Shown here piece after piece: positions 4,467-6,038 of a stretch of DNA of 6,038 bases. How positions within the stretch are numbered: the stretch's first letter is position 1; each line of letters starts with the position of its first letter. Position numbers and translations under genes: made by a program. The DNA comes from Gammaproteobacteria bacterium (GTDB lineage Bacteria; Pseudomonadota; Gammaproteobacteria; Granulosicoccales; Granulosicoccaceae). The stretch is taken from contig JAHQVR010000141.1 in NCBI GenBank assembly GCA_019634245.1, positions 1-6,038 of the forward strand. Direction: 5' to 3'. Under the pieces are notes generated by a model. It was not told the DNA's origin. It ran no database searches and was given only the letters and a program-made list of their open reading frames with translations.

Positions 4467-6038
4467 ATGCGACTTTTTTCGACTAAAAACAGACCAGCGC
4501 ATTTAGGCCCCTATCCGTTAGAGCGTCTTGCGCCTACCGATCAACGAATTGATTGTTCGAGCGTACCGTCATTTACCCCCTACGATCGAGCGCAAGCCAG
4601 TGGCCCCGAGAGCATTGTCAATGCCATGCTCGAATATCAAGCACTGCTGGATGCTATTCGTGTGGGTCTGACCTGTAAGGTTAAAGCAGATTGTCCGAGC
4701 GATCCTGAGGAGCGAGCACAACATTTAAAGGGCTACGGTTATTTCTGTGATGCGAGCATGGTAGGTATATGCCAAATTCCAGAATCAGCTCATTTATCTA
4801 ATCCTTATAAAAATCCTGATGTTGAAAGGTTGGCAGAAGATCTAAAGACACGACAAACGAAAACGCTTGCATCCGGCATTGACATGATCATGGCTGACTT
4901 GCGGGAATCTATGCAGGCGCCTCCATCATCGATAGACGAACACACCCACGCCATTGTATTTTTATACGAATACCCGCGTGATCCTTGGGATGATGAGCCT
5001 GGCACCGATTGGATTAAGGATGCTCAAGTGGGTCGAGCCGCACTACGGGCATCTGAAACATCTGTCGTGATTGCAAACTATTTGCGTTTGTTAGGCTTTG
5101 AATCTCGTAGTCACTCTGCAACCAGCGCTGATATAGATCTGAATCAACTCACTGTGGCCGCAGGATTGGCAATAGTAGAGGAGGGTGTGCTGCACAATCC
5201 TTACCTTGGAAAGCGTTTCGGCGTGGCTGCAGTAACTACCACCTTTGAATTAGCCACGGATAGACCGCTGGCAGATCATCAGCCTCGCGCTGCCACCCAT
5301 GGATTTAAGTGGCAAGTGGGTGCGGGTACGATCAAGAACGCCCGCAATTACACTCCTTTTGCTCATCGGCGGTTTGTCGATAGTGAGCATCCCTTTGAAA
5401 AACTAAAAAGGGTGGAGAAGCCTACTACTTATATTGATGAGCCGAGAGTCGCTCGTGTCCCGAAGCGCACGGATATGTTTGCCCGTTCCCAATTTGGCGA
5501 TATGGGTAAAGCGAATCAAGAGGCTGCTAAAGGTGGTAAGTATGCCAGCAAATCGGCCCCGTCGATGGCTCAGCGGCGAGTGCTCGGTGCCTGTATTTTT
5601 TTGCAAGATGGTGAGCCTGCCGCAGACATTTCCGAAAACGCCAAAGACCCAATCAGAAATGCGCAAAACATAAAAGCCGCGGCGTATTTTCTTGGCGTTG
5701 ACGCTGTGGGTTTGTCACGCTGTCCGGATTGGACATGGTATTCACACGACGCAGCAGGTGATGCCATAGACCCACCGCACGATCAAGCCATCTCGATGAT
5801 CATCGATCAAGGCTATGAAACCATGGAAGGAGCATCGGGTGACGATTGGATTGCCGTATCTCAATCTATGCGTGCCTATCTACGTTTTTCTGTTCTCGGT
5901 GGTGTCATTGCCCAACAAATTCGAAACTTGGGCTATCCAGCAAAAGCTCACACCGTATTGGATGGCGAGGTTTTGCAGCCGCCGTTGTTACTGCTTTCAG
6001 GGTTAGGAGAGGTTAGTCGTATCGGTGAGGTGATCCTG
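4467..6038 (+). CDS. rdhA: Respiration-independent (BhbA/NpRdhA-like) reductive dehalogenase, N-terminal 524 residues, truncated by window edge
   Basis: A cobalamin-dependent enzyme expected to remove halogen from an organohalide, probably aromatic, in the cytoplasm. The frame is open from ATG 4467 to the last base. An in-frame TAA at 4452 fixes this as the first ATG, although no clear Shine-Dalgarno precedes it. There is no twin-arginine signal or membrane segment, unlike respiratory dehalogenases. The protein shows an internal duplication known in this group: residues 88-105 match 403-420 (K..YF...VG...P), and 182-248 match 461 to the window end (DWI, RA.LR.S, VIA, LG, then LHNPYLG against VILN-type sequence). 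The second copy has GVDAVGLSRCPDWTWYSHD (410-428) and LSGLGEVSRIGEVIL (510-524), characteristic of the cobalamin-binding core. The two [4Fe-4S] motifs, and any fused reductase domain as in BhbA, would lie beyond the window. The five N-terminal cysteines (30, 70, 76, 94, 102) do not form a ferredoxin motif. Substrate unknown. Confidence 0.83.
   Translation, partial: MRLFSTKNRPAHLGPYPLERLAPTDQRIDCSSVPSFTPYDRAQASGPESIVNAMLEYQALLDAIRVGLTCKVKADCPSDPEERAQHLKGYGYFCDASMVGICQIPESAHLSNPYKNPDVERLAEDLKTRQTKTLASGIDMIMADLRESMQAPPSSIDEHTHAIVFLYEYPRDPWDDEPGTDWIKDAQVGRAALRASETSVVIANYLRLLGFESRSHSATSADIDLNQLTVAAGLAIVEEGVLHNPYLGKRFGVAAVTTTFELATDRPLADHQPRAATHGFKWQVGAGTIKNARNYTPFAHRRFVDSEHPFEKLKRVEKPTTYIDEPRVARVPKRTDMFARSQFGDMGKANQEAAKGGKYASKSAPSMAQRRVLGACIFLQDGEPAADISENAKDPIRNAQNIKAAAYFLGVDAVGLSRCPDWTWYSHDAAGDAIDPPHDQAISMIIDQGYETMEGASGDDWIAVSQSMRAYLRFSVLGGVIAQQIRNLGYPAKAHTVLDGEVLQPPLLLLSGLGEVSRIGEVIL

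Noticed and set aside
1..6038. CRISPR array, tRNA, rRNA, insertion sequence or attachment site
   Set aside because: I saw no regularly spaced repeats, tRNA-like cloverleaf, rRNA segment, transposase frame or terminal inverted repeats in the window.

Overview
The window looks like a proteobacterial chromosome segment, most plausibly from a marine or other aquatic proteobacterium. The support is a TAXI-type TRAP transporter, a DUF1127 protein, a base composition that looks close to balanced by eye, and a catabolic-type cytoplasmic reductive dehalogenase. The taxonomic call is inference; no rRNA or other taxonomic marker is present.

Layout. (1) Positions 1-1827, minus strand: a TRAP transporter operon. 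A TAXI-family periplasmic solute receptor (1827-781) is followed by the start of a fused TRAP permease (617 to 1, running out of the window). The 163-base gap between them holds a possible 41-codon ORF whose stop overlaps the permease start as ATGA. (2) Positions 1828-2336: a divergent regulatory region of about 500 bases, unusually rich in short inverted repeats, with candidate promoter elements for the transporter. (3) Positions 2337-2788, plus strand: two small overlapping genes, an unrecognised 66-residue basic protein and an 87-residue DUF1127 protein, each with a strong Shine-Dalgarno. (4) Positions 2789-3101: a non-coding stretch between converging genes. (5) Positions 4262-3102, minus strand: an M24 (creatinase/prolidase fold) protein in which the usual metal-ligand positions are not conserved. 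(6) Positions 4263-4466: a 204-base divergent promoter region with paired repeats. (7) Positions 4467-6038, plus strand: the first 524 codons of a large gene still open at the window edge. I read it as a respiration-independent, BhbA/NpRdhA-like reductive dehalogenase with a visible internal duplication.

How the genes may work together (inference). A high-affinity TRAP-TAXI importer, a C-N hydrolase-like M24 protein and a cytoplasmic cobalamin dehalogenase would fit uptake, hydrolysis and dehalogenation of a halogenated organic acid or amide. The M24 and dehalogenase genes share one divergent control region with matching repeats, which suggests co-regulation. Nothing in the sequence identifies the substrate.
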